Assembly: GCA_027056215.1 (NCBI GenBank)
Contig: JALULO010000001.1
Span: 1-17,699, forward strand
DNA: 17,699 nucleotides
Direction: 5' to 3'
Source of the DNA: Campylobacterales bacterium
Lineage (GTDB): Bacteria > Campylobacterota > Campylobacteria > Campylobacterales > QNZT01
Positions 5,812-12,849 of this stretch are shown here, piece by piece. The notes under the pieces were generated by a model, which saw nothing but the letters and a program-made list of their open reading frames with translations, made no database searches and had not been told where the DNA came from. Position numbers and translations under genes: made by a program. Each line of letters opens with the position of its first letter. The stretch's first letter is position 1.

Positions 5812-7167
5812 ATGCAGAAAAAGAAAATCGGGTTTTTAGAAGCATTTAGTATAGGTGTTGGTGGTATGGTTGGGGGCGGTATTTTTGCTGTTCTTGGGCT
5901 TACTATAACACTTGCTAGAGGTGCTGCTCCGATTGCGTTTGCTATTGCTGGATTTATAGCACTTGTTACGGTTTATTCTTATGTTAAGCTCTCTTTGCGT
6001 TATCCTAGTGCAGGAGGTACGATAGAGTTTATAGTACGGGCTTTTGGCAATGGACTTTTTTCTTCCTTTATAAATGTTTTGATGCTTGTGAGTTATATCA
6101 TCATGTTGGCTTTGTATGCCTATGCATTTGGTAGTTATGGTTCGGCGTTGATTTTAGGACATGATGTTTCGTGGCTACATAAAACGCTTTCTGTAAGTGT
6201 GATAGCTCTTTTTACGATGATCAATCTTTTGGGTGCATTTTTAACGGGAAAAGCGGAAGATTATATGGTGTTTTTAAAAATCGCTATTTTGCTTGTGTTC
6301 GCTGGGGTGGGGTTTTTGACAATCGATCCTTCTCATTTAGCTGTGCATGAGTGGATGCCGATGTTGTCTGTTGCTTCTGGTGGCTTGATAATCTTTTTGG
6401 CATATGAGGGATTTGAACTTATTGCAAATACAGCAAGAGATATTGAAAATCCTCGTAAAAATCTTCCAAGGGCATACTATAGTGCGGTTATCTTTGTGAT
6501 ATTACTCTATATTACGATTGCTGTTGTTGCGGTTGGAAATCTAACTTTTCAAGAGGCAAAAACCGCGCAGGATTACGTTCTTGCAAAAGCAGCAGAACCA
6601 TTTTTTGGAGAGGCTGGTTTTATTTTGATAGGTGTTGCTGCACTTTTATCAACCGCTTCTGCTATCAATGCAACTATCTATGGCGGTGGTCGAACGAGTT
6701 ATTTGATCGCAAAACTTGGAGAATTACCTGAAAGTTTTGAAGAAAAAATCAAAAATGGTTATAAAGGTATGTTGATTATCGCTTTTTTTAGTATGATTTT
6801 TACAACGTTATTTAATCTTGATAATATCTCTATCGCAGGGAGTATTGGTTTTTTGATTGTTTTTGCTTTAGTCAATCTTGCCAATTTTCTACTTTATAAA
6901 GAGACGGGAGCAAATCGTTTTATAGCTGGTTTTGGAGCACTTCTTTGTACGAGTGCGACTTTCATCTTGATAGGCTACAATGCCTTGCATTCGCCACAAT
7001 CTTTACAAACAAGTGGAATTGCGATAGGTATGGTTTTTCTATTTACACTTTTTTATGCACATTTCAAAAAACGTCAAGATATACTCTCTCTCTTTGTGGA
7101 TAAAAGATTACACAAAGATGAAGTGGCAAAAGATACTATGATCTATGAAGATATAGTAGAAAAATAA
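5812..7167 (+). CDS. APC superfamily amino-acid permease
   Basis: A 451-residue membrane protein with about 12 predicted transmembrane helices. The first helix carries the substrate-binding break typical of the APC fold (GVGGMVGGGIFAVLG, about 16-30), followed by a second helix and YPSAGGTIEFIVRAFG, which is the usual APC signature after TM2. A later segment, GGLIIFLAYEGFELIANTARDIENPRKNLPRAY (about 190-222), is also characteristic. Probably imports or exchanges an amino acid or amine; substrate is not predictable. AGGA (5801-5804) precedes the ATG by 7 nt. The SagB-like gene starts 11 bp after its stop, so the two are likely an operon and may handle the same compound. Confidence 0.87.
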   Translation: MQKKKIGFLEAFSIGVGGMVGGGIFAVLGLTITLARGAAPIAFAIAGFIALVTVYSYVKLSLRYPSAGGTIEFIVRAFGNGLFSSFINVLMLVSYIIMLALYAYAFGSYGSALILGHDVSWLHKTLSVSVIALFTMINLLGAFLTGKAEDYMVFLKIAILLVFAGVGFLTIDPSHLAVHEWMPMLSVASGGLIIFLAYEGFELIANTARDIENPRKNLPRAYYSAVIFVILLYITIAVVAVGNLTFQEAKTAQDYVLAKAAEPFFGEAGFILIGVAALLSTASAINATIYGGGRTSYLIAKLGELPESFEEKIKNGYKGMLIIAFFSMIFTTLFNLDNISIAGSIGFLIVFALVNLANFLLYKETGANRFIAGFGALLCTSATFILIGYNALHSPQSLQTSGIAIGMVFLFTLFYAHFKKRQDILSLFVDKRLHKDEVAKDTMIYEDIVEK

Positions 7168-7178
7168 AAGAAGAAACT

Positions 7179-8444
7179 TTGGAAGATTATCACACACGCA
7201 CAAAACACTCATACGCTTCTATTCGTAATAATCCTAACTATCTTGATTGGGAAAAGCAACCACCTGTTTTTAAAAACTACGATGATTTTATTTCCATGAT
7301 CAAACTAGATGATAGTCTTGCGTTGCATCGTCTGATTTACCGTATCGGTGGGATTACAGCTAAAAAAGTTTACCCTTCTAATGCATACTATCTTCGTACG
7401 ATTCCTAGTGCAGGGGCTTTGTATCCTGTGGAGTTTTACTTTCAGTGTCGTGATGTAGAAGGTTTTGATGATGGAATTTATCACTTCGATGTGAAAAACT
7501 CTGCTGTGAAACTTTTACATCGTATAGAAGCACAAGAGGGTGTAGAAGTTTATTTTGAAGATAGACGCAAGATTAAAGGGTTCTTGTTTCTGCTTTCAAC
7601 AATTTACTATCGATCTTCATGGAAGTATAGAAATCGTGCCTTTCGTTATTGTCTTTTAGATGCAGGTCATGGTCTGGGCACACTTGAAGCAAGTATGTAC
7701 TTGGAAGAGATGGCTTGTAATATTCGTTATCGTTTTGATAAAGAAACTTTAAATAAACAGTTTGGATTTGGAGATAAAGAGTTTTTCCTCTCTTGTGTTG
7801 TTGCAGGTGCTCCGAAGAGTGATCATGCAGAATTTCTTGACCTAAATTTAGCAGATATTAATCCTAAGATAGAAAGAAATTTATTGATTGAAGAGGCTTA
7901 TCACTATTCATGTAAAGTGCAAAACTGTAAAACAAATAAACGTTTTGAGAGTTTTAATTATGATAAAAAGCGTTTTGAAGAAGTGATATATCAAAGACGC
8001 TCTATTCGTGAATTCACAAAACAATCTATCTCAAAAGCTTCGTTTGAAGTGATTTTAGAAAATATCAATAAAGCCATCATAAGTGATTGTGATGAACAAG
8101 TAAATATCTACTATGTCGTGAATCGCGTACGTGATATGCAAAAAGGTTTATATCTGGAAGAAAAGCTTTTAAAAGAGGGTGATTTTAGTGTTCAAGCAGG
8201 GTATTTATGTCTTGAACAAGCTCTTGGCAGGGATAGTGCAGTAACCTTTTTTCTAACAACAAACGCGTTACAGTATCAATGTGCCTATCAAAAAGCAGGG
8301 CATATCGGACAAAGGCTTTATCTCTCTTGTGAATATCTTCATATCGGATGCAGTGGGATAGGTGCATATTATGATGATGAGGTGTTAGCATTTCTCGATT
8401 GTTCAGAGGAAAAAGTTTTATATGCCTTAGCGATAGGAACATGA
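7179..8444 (+). CDS. SagB/ThcOx-type nitroreductase with two tandem domains
   Basis: A 421-residue FMN-type oxidoreductase. The N-terminal half (about 45-215) has SagB-family motifs: RTIPSAGALYPVEFY (73-87) and YRSSWKYRNRAFRYCLLDAGHGLGTLEAS (144-172). The C-terminal half repeats the fold: RRSIREFT (273-280), the FMN-phosphate-binding start of nitroreductases, then AGHIGQRLYLSCEYLHIGCSGIGAYYDDEV (373-402). Classic SagB proteins oxidise azoline rings in RiPP toxins, but no cyclodehydratase, YcaO or precursor gene is here, so the substrate is unknown. The start is a TTG; it is supported by the N-terminal DYHTRTKHSYAS, a conserved opening in this subfamily, and no nearby in-frame ATG is suitable. 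It follows the permease gene by 11 bp. Confidence 0.82.
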   Translation: MEDYHTRTKHSYASIRNNPNYLDWEKQPPVFKNYDDFISMIKLDDSLALHRLIYRIGGITAKKVYPSNAYYLRTIPSAGALYPVEFYFQCRDVEGFDDGIYHFDVKNSAVKLLHRIEAQEGVEVYFEDRRKIKGFLFLLSTIYYRSSWKYRNRAFRYCLLDAGHGLGTLEASMYLEEMACNIRYRFDKETLNKQFGFGDKEFFLSCVVAGAPKSDHAEFLDLNLADINPKIERNLLIEEAYHYSCKVQNCKTNKRFESFNYDKKRFEEVIYQRRSIREFTKQSISKASFEVILENINKAIISDCDEQVNIYYVVNRVRDMQKGLYLEEKLLKEGDFSVQAGYLCLEQALGRDSAVTFFLTTNALQYQCAYQKAGHIGQRLYLSCEYLHIGCSGIGAYYDDEVLAFLDCSEEKVLYALAIGT

Positions 8445-8479
8445 TTCATAGCCATAAAGGCTATGCAAAGTCATGTTTT
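8438..8479. terminator. Bidirectional terminator between convergent genes
   Basis: An inner hairpin CATAGCC (8447-8453) / GGCTATG (8459-8465) with loop ATAAA is enclosed by an outer stem AACATGA (8438-8444) / TCATGTT (8471-8477), followed by TT (8478-8479) on the plus strand. The TGA stop of the SagB-like gene (8442-8444) and that of the chemoreceptor gene (8473-8471, minus) lie in the two arms of the outer stem. Plus-strand termination is better supported by T residues than minus-strand termination. Confidence 0.6.
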
Positions 8480-10441
8480 AAAGTTATTGAGTGTTGAGAT
8501 CAGTTCTTTTGATGAACTTATAATCTCTTGTGTTGTTTTTTCAACTGTTTGAACACTTTGGTTGTTTGTGTCACTAAGAGAGATGATTTTATTCATGTGC
8601 TGTTGAAAAGATTGCATACTCTTGGCTGATTGGGTAATCGTTTTATCTGTTTTCTCAACATTTGTATATACGCTATCCATATCGTGGCTGATTTTATCCA
8701 TATCTTCTTGGATGCGGTCAGTAGAAGATATGAGGGTGTCAATGTTACTGATATTTGCATTCATAGTTTGACTTGAGTCCATGATGGCTTGAACGATAAC
8801 ACTGATAGTTGCATTGATTTCAACGAGTGATTTTTGGGTTTTTTCAGCAAGTTGTCGGACTTCATCTGCTACAACAGCGAATCCTCTTCCATGTTCTCCT
8901 GCTCTGGCTGCTTCGATTGCTGCATTGAGTGCAAGAAGATTGGTTTGATCCGCGATATCTCCGATGATGGAAAGTACACCTTTGACTTGTTCTGCATCAC
9001 TACTCAATATATTCAGTTTTTGTGCTAAATCTTGTTCTATTTGTGCATTAGATTGTATTTTTGTAATCGTGTTTGAGATGACTTCCTTTGCCTCTTCTAG
9101 TTTTTGTTTGGCAGATTGTGTCTGTATCTTGGTCTCATCAGCTTCCTCTTTTGTCTCCAAAAGTATATTTTCAAGTTTTTTGCTACTCTGACTTATAGAA
9201 GCTACAACAGTTGTTTCATCTTGAATATTTTTTGAGATATTTTCAAATATATTTACAAGTTCTTTGGACATGTTTCCATTTTCTAAAGAACTCTCCTTTG
9301 CTTGCGTAAGGGCTTCTCTTACAGATTCTACAAGATGTCTCAAGGATTTTTGTATATCAGAAAATTCATCTTGTGAAGTGATTTGAACTTCTTTGGAAAA
9401 GTCTTTCTTGTCGGCGATATCATTGATTGTATTTCTAAGGTTTTTGATACGGCTATCAATGTCTTTGTTGATTATAAAAGTTAAAATTGAGGCAAAAAGT
9501 ATGGCTAGTATACCTATGATGGTTGTATTTAGTGAAGAAGAAGAGAGTGTCTCTAGCTTTTTGCTGATGTCATTTGCAATTTTATCATCAACTTCTTTGA
9601 GAAGATTGATTTTTTTAGTAATAGTTTTAAACCAATGGACAGAATCAACACCAAAATTTCCTGTATTTGCTTTTTGGCTTGCAATCGCTCTGAGTCTGTT
9701 AACTTCTGTTACAGATGGGTCTTTCATTTTCTTTTCATAAAAGTCAATAGTCTTTTTTGCAGAGATACTTTTAAAGGTATCTATGTAAGCATTTTGTAAA
9801 GAAACAAGTTTGATAAATTTTTGATAATATCCTTGCGGGAAACTGTTTTTTGCAAAAACACCAGATAATACAGCTCTCTCAATCCCTGCACGCTCTTTTG
9901 CTTTTAAAAAGCTAGTGTAACCTACAAGCATTTTAGTGATTTCATTTGAAGGTGATTGTTTGGCTATCTCTGAAACAGCTTTGAGTAAAGTGCTATTCAT
10001 ATTTGAGTAGTATGAAACGGCATCTTTCAAAGGAATTGATAGCGTTGAGATCAATGTTCTTTTAGTTTTTAGCATATTTAAATAGTTATTGATTTGAGTC
10101 GTATGTTTTTTTAAAAGTGGATAAGGGGTGAAATCAAATGTCTGGATAAATTGTTCAAATTCTTTTTTTCTTTTATCGGTTTCTTCCCTTTGGGCTGGTA
10201 AAAGATCTTTAAATTTCTGACCATGGCTACCAACATAACCTGCACTCACACCTCTCTCTTTTTGTGTTTCATGGATAAGAAGACTTATCTTTTTGCTAAA
10301 AGTAACAAGGTTTTGGGTCTGTTCGAGTTTGTTTTTATACTCTAGACTGTGTATCATTTGGTGACTTGTAAAATAGACAAGTGCTAACAGGGGGACGATG
10401 GATAAAAGCATAAGTTTTGTTTTGATGGAAAAGTTTTTCAT
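8471..10441 (-). CDS. Methyl-accepting chemotaxis protein with NIT (nitrate/nitrite-sensing type) domain
   Basis: A 656-residue transmembrane chemoreceptor. TM1 is at about 8-26 after a short basic N-terminus. The periplasmic part (about 30-300) is mostly helical and carries NIT-domain features: LLIHETQKERGVSAGYVGS near its start and KERAGIERAVLSGVFAKNSF in the middle, the repeated QKERG/KERAGIERA pattern of nitrate- and nitrite-responsive sensors. TM2 (about 303-322) is followed by a HAMP domain and the MCP signalling coiled coil, whose hairpin tip is DQTNLLALNAAIEAARAGEHGRGFAVVADEVRQLAEKTQKS. No CheR-binding pentapeptide is seen at the C-terminus. The ligand may be nitrate/nitrite, but this is only from the family. 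AGGAG lies 9 nt before the ATG. Divergent from mqnA, convergent with the SagB-like gene. Confidence 0.9.
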   Translation of the reverse strand: MKNFSIKTKLMLLSIVPLLALVYFTSHQMIHSLEYKNKLEQTQNLVTFSKKISLLIHETQKERGVSAGYVGSHGQKFKDLLPAQREETDKRKKEFEQFIQTFDFTPYPLLKKHTTQINNYLNMLKTKRTLISTLSIPLKDAVSYYSNMNSTLLKAVSEIAKQSPSNEITKMLVGYTSFLKAKERAGIERAVLSGVFAKNSFPQGYYQKFIKLVSLQNAYIDTFKSISAKKTIDFYEKKMKDPSVTEVNRLRAIASQKANTGNFGVDSVHWFKTITKKINLLKEVDDKIANDISKKLETLSSSSLNTTIIGILAILFASILTFIINKDIDSRIKNLRNTINDIADKKDFSKEVQITSQDEFSDIQKSLRHLVESVREALTQAKESSLENGNMSKELVNIFENISKNIQDETTVVASISQSSKKLENILLETKEEADETKIQTQSAKQKLEEAKEVISNTITKIQSNAQIEQDLAQKLNILSSDAEQVKGVLSIIGDIADQTNLLALNAAIEAARAGEHGRGFAVVADEVRQLAEKTQKSLVEINATISVIVQAIMDSSQTMNANISNIDTLISSTDRIQEDMDKISHDMDSVYTNVEKTDKTITQSAKSMQSFQQHMNKIISLSDTNNQSVQTVEKTTQEIISSSKELISTLNNFKT

Positions 10442-10550
10442 GACCGGAAACTCCTAAATTTGGTATCTTAGTAACTAAATCGGATGATTTATAAATATCT
10501 TTAGCTTCCCTTATATGTTTTTATACAAGTGTCTGGAAGTAGAGCTGTGG

Positions 10551-10556
10551 TAAAAT
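10551..10556 (+). promoter_or_regulatory. -10 element of mqnA
   Basis: TGTGGTAAAAT places a -10-like TAAAAT at 10551-10556 within the 156-bp divergent region. The expected start near 10563 gives a leader of about 35 nt. No clear -35 is visible. Confidence 0.45.
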
Positions 10557-10597
10557 CACTACCACACTAAGTAAATAAAAGAACAAGGAAAACTACG

Positions 10598-11242
10598 GTG
10601 CTTTTTGGCAAAATCGATTATATAAACTTAGCACCTTTTCATGTCTTTTTAAAACGCTATATCAAAAACTCTCAACTTAAACAGTCTATAGAGTATAAAA
10701 AAAGCTATCCTTCTAAGATAAACAGACTCTTTAAAACCCGTAAAATAGATGCTGCATTTATCTCTAGTATAGAGAGTAAAAAAGGCAATTTTCACTGTTT
10801 TGATGCAGGGATTGTTGCACATGAAGAGATTCGTAGTGTATTGGTAAAAAAAGGGGCTTATCAAAGAGATTCAGAGTCTGCCACTTCCAATGCTTTGGCA
10901 AAAGTTTTGGGCATAGATGGTGAAGTGATTATCGGAGATAAAGCACTTAAAGCTTATCTCTTGGATAAAGATATCTATAATGATCTTGCCTATCTTTGGT
11001 ATCAAAGATATCAGCTCCCCTTTGTGTTTGCTCGTTTTTGTGTGAATAAAAACAGATGTTATTATCAAAAGTTGATCAAACAGTTTTTGCATACACGTGT
11101 GAAAATACCGCAGTATATTTTACATCGTTATGCAAAAAAAAGAGATATTCCTGTAAGCGAAATTAGAGCATATTTACGATTAGTTAATTATCATATAGAT
11201 AATAAATCTAAAAAAAGTTTGAAAATCTTTTTGAATCAATAA
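10598..11242 (+). CDS. mqnA: Menaquinone biosynthesis protein MqnA (chorismate dehydratase)
   Basis: A 214-residue protein matching the short MqnA form of Campylobacterota. MqnA converts chorismate to 3-enolpyruvoylbenzoate, the first step of the futalosine route to menaquinone, in the cytoplasm. Visible motifs are the start GKIDYINLAPFHVFLKR (compare the family's V-NYLNS-PL), the central IDAAFISSIES, SATSNALAKVL, IIGDKAL, and DLAYLWYQRYQLPFVFARFC, which corresponds to the family's DLA-W-LTGLPFVFA. The start is a GTG with AAGGA (10585-10589) 8 nt upstream. It is shorter than typical 270-residue MqnA. Related solute-binding-like proteins (MqnD) share the fold, but the motifs favour MqnA. Confidence 0.75.
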   Translation: MLFGKIDYINLAPFHVFLKRYIKNSQLKQSIEYKKSYPSKINRLFKTRKIDAAFISSIESKKGNFHCFDAGIVAHEEIRSVLVKKGAYQRDSESATSNALAKVLGIDGEVIIGDKALKAYLLDKDIYNDLAYLWYQRYQLPFVFARFCVNKNRCYYQKLIKQFLHTRVKIPQYILHRYAKKRDIPVSEIRAYLRLVNYHIDNKSKKSLKIFLNQ

Positions 11243-11247
11243 CATGC

Positions 11248-11253
11248 TATAAT
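11248..11253 (+). promoter_or_regulatory. -10 element of the PDC-domain membrane protein gene
   Basis: TGCTATAAT gives an extended -10 (TATAAT at 11248-11253) in the 30-bp gap after mqnA. The expected start near 11260 is immediately before AAGGAG (11261-11266), so the leader would be about 13 nt. Confidence 0.6.
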
Positions 11254-11272
11254 TTTTCACAAGGAGTTTGCT

Positions 11273-12181
11273 ATGGTTCCACAAGAGATACAACAGTTTT
11301 CAGAAGTACGGGCAAAAGCAAGAGCGTATTTTTGTTATCTTTTAAATCGTACAATTCCAAACTACTTACCAGATCCTTCTTTGGATGTTATCATCAGAGG
11401 ACTGAAAAATATTGAAAAAGAATTACCAAGATTTCAATCTCTTTATGTCCTTGATCCAAAAGGAGTACAAGTTATACACAATATGTCCAAAAAACCAGAG
11501 TTTCGCATAGGAAAAGATATCAATCGAAGTGCAAGGGCGTATTATTATCGTGTTGCAAGAGAGAAACGGTGTATTGTGACAAATCCTTATCCCTCTTTGC
11601 TGACGAATAGTCTCACCGTAACAGCAGCATATCCAGTATATGATGCAAACAAAAAATTGCAGTATATTGTTTGTATAGATATATCATTACATGATCTTTT
11701 AAAAATAGCGCAAAATACTTCTCTTGAATCAGTTTTTCACAATGTCAGTAAAATCTCATATTCACTTTTTTCTGCAGCACTTTTATTTGTTGCATTTTTA
11801 CTGTTCTTTCACGGAATGCTTAGTGTTTTTACACACGGTATCTCTATCGATAAGTTAGAGATAAAACAGATGTTTGAAGCGACTATTTTGATCACACTCT
11901 CTTTGGCGATATTTGATTTGGTTAAGACGATATTTGAAGAAGAGGTACTTGGACATCACCTCGGAAAAAACAAAGACATACATAGAACGATGATACGCTT
12001 TTTGGGGTCTATCGTTATAGCCCTCTCTATCGAAGCTTTGATGCTTGTGTTTAAGTTTGCCATCATGAGCCCAGATAAGATAAAGTATGCAGTGTTACTT
12101 ATCGGTGGGGTAGCTGTACTTCTGTTTGGATTGGCGTACTATCTAAAAGCTACAGAGAGCAGAGAAACACGAAATGATTGA
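11273..12181 (+). CDS. PDC/Cache-like sensor domain with four C-terminal transmembrane helices
   Basis: A 302-residue membrane protein. Residues about 40-145 look like a PDC/Cache ligand-binding fold: SLYVLDPKGVQVIHNM, then IGKDINRSARAYYYRVAREKRCIVTNPYPSLLTNSLTVTAAYPVYD and LQYIVCIDISLHDLL, the strand pattern and RAYYYR region typical of PDC sensors. Four hydrophobic helices follow (about 161-186, 203-221, 241-263 and 272-292). There is no N-terminal membrane segment or signal peptide, so the sensor domain probably lies in the cytoplasm, unlike usual Cache domains. No kinase, cyclase or MCP output domain is present. Similar proteins occur in Campylobacterota without a clear function. Its stop overlaps the next small gene by 8 bp. 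Confidence 0.7.
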   Translation: MVPQEIQQFSEVRAKARAYFCYLLNRTIPNYLPDPSLDVIIRGLKNIEKELPRFQSLYVLDPKGVQVIHNMSKKPEFRIGKDINRSARAYYYRVAREKRCIVTNPYPSLLTNSLTVTAAYPVYDANKKLQYIVCIDISLHDLLKIAQNTSLESVFHNVSKISYSLFSAALLFVAFLLFFHGMLSVFTHGISIDKLEIKQMFEATILITLSLAIFDLVKTIFEEEVLGHHLGKNKDIHRTMIRFLGSIVIALSIEALMLVFKFAIMSPDKIKYAVLLIGGVAVLLFGLAYYLKATESRETRND

Positions 12182-12353
12182 ACACTTCTTTACATGTCCT
12201 TACTGTTGGGAGAAAATCTCTATGTTGCTTGATCCAGACATGAACGGTGAGAAGTATGTGGAGGATTGTCAAGTATGTTGTAATCCCATCGAAATAGTTT
12301 TTAAGATAGTTGATGCAAAAGTTGTCTATTTTGAAGCCCTAAGACTTCAATAA
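12174..12353 (+). CDS. Small CPXCG-family cysteine-rich protein
   Basis: A 59-residue ORF beginning MIEHFFTCPYCWEKI and containing YVEDCQVCCNPIEI, which closely follows the CPXCG-motif cysteine-rich family (CPYCGE ... YVEDCQVCCRPI). Two cysteine pairs, C8/C11 and C32/C35, with C36, would bind zinc. The usual Gly after the second Cys is Trp here (CPYCW). Function of the family is unknown. The ATG lies inside the last codons of the PDC-domain gene (8-bp overlap), so translation is coupled. It ends 6 bp before the stop of the convergent trxC. Confidence 0.82.
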   Translation: MIEHFFTCPYCWEKISMLLDPDMNGEKYVEDCQVCCNPIEIVFKIVDAKVVYFEALRLQ

Positions 12354-12359
12354 TAGGCA

Positions 12360-12785
12360 CTACAAGTGTTTTTGTACTAACTGCATGATTTGTTGCTCAG
12401 GAAGAGCGCCACTTACTCTCTCAACCTCTTTACCACCTTTAAATACGATGATAGTAGGAATACCTCGTATCCCAAACTGTACGGCTGTAGATTGATTTTC
12501 TTCTGTATTGAGTTTTAAAAATCTAGCTTTCAATGGAAACTGTGCAGCCGCAGCTTTGAAAGCAGGTGCCATCATGCGACACGGGCCACACCACTCAGCC
12601 CAGAAGTCAACGACAACAGGTATGTCATTTCCCTGTATATGTCTGGAAAATGCAGAGTTATCAACATCTCTTGGCGTTGTATCCAAAAGCGAGTTTTTAC
12701 AGTTACCACAGTTAGCTTTGTTATAGTGATCTTTGATGGGAATACGATTGATTTGTAAACAGTGGGGACAGACAACATTGATCAT
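12360..12785 (-). CDS. trxC: Thioredoxin 2 (TrxC) with N-terminal zinc finger
   Basis: A 141-residue protein with the TrxC layout. The N-terminal 30 residues carry two CxxC pairs (C6-P-H-C9 and C26-G-N-C29), the zinc-binding module of thioredoxin 2. The thioredoxin fold follows, with the redox site WCGPC (C66, C69) and the cis-proline P110 in RGIPT. It reduces protein disulfides in the cytoplasm and, in E. coli, belongs to the oxidative-stress response. AGGAG lies 5 nt before the ATG. It is downstream of the lipoprotein gene on the same strand, separated by the strong inverted repeat at 12801-12833. Confidence 0.93.
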   Translation of the reverse strand: MINVVCPHCLQINRIPIKDHYNKANCGNCKNSLLDTTPRDVDNSAFSRHIQGNDIPVVVDFWAEWCGPCRMMAPAFKAAAAQFPLKARFLKLNTEENQSTAVQFGIRGIPTIIVFKGGKEVERVSGALPEQQIMQLVQKHL

Positions 12786-12800
12786 GTGGTCTCCTTTTTT

Positions 12801-12833
12801 GTTAAAATTTGGGTTTATATCCCAAATTTTAAC
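12801..12833. terminator. Perfect 13-bp inverted repeat between lipoprotein gene and trxC
   Basis: GTTAAAATTTGGG (12801-12813) and CCCAAATTTTAAC (12821-12833) pair perfectly over 13 bp around a 7-nt loop TTTATAT. It lies 17 bp past the lipoprotein stop and 5 bp upstream of the trxC Shine-Dalgarno (minus-strand order). Read as TTTGGG/CCCAAA followed by TTTT, it would act as an intrinsic terminator in either direction. It could instead be an operator for trxC; its loop contains a -10-like TATAAA on the minus strand. Confidence 0.65.
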
Positions 12834-12849
12834 ATGAGGTGGTTGAAGA

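Noticed and set aside
7179..8444. A RiPP (thiazole/oxazole peptide) cluster around the SagB-like gene
   Set aside because: No YcaO or cyclodehydratase gene is present and I saw no short precursor ORF rich in Cys/Ser/Thr next to it.
12358..12373. CACT-ACA-AGTG hairpin followed by five Ts as a terminator for the CPXCG gene
   Set aside because: The stem has only four base pairs and lies within the end of trxC.
12508..12778. ORFs overlapping trxC on both strands
   Set aside because: trxC is fully supported by its CxxC motifs; the others are shadows.
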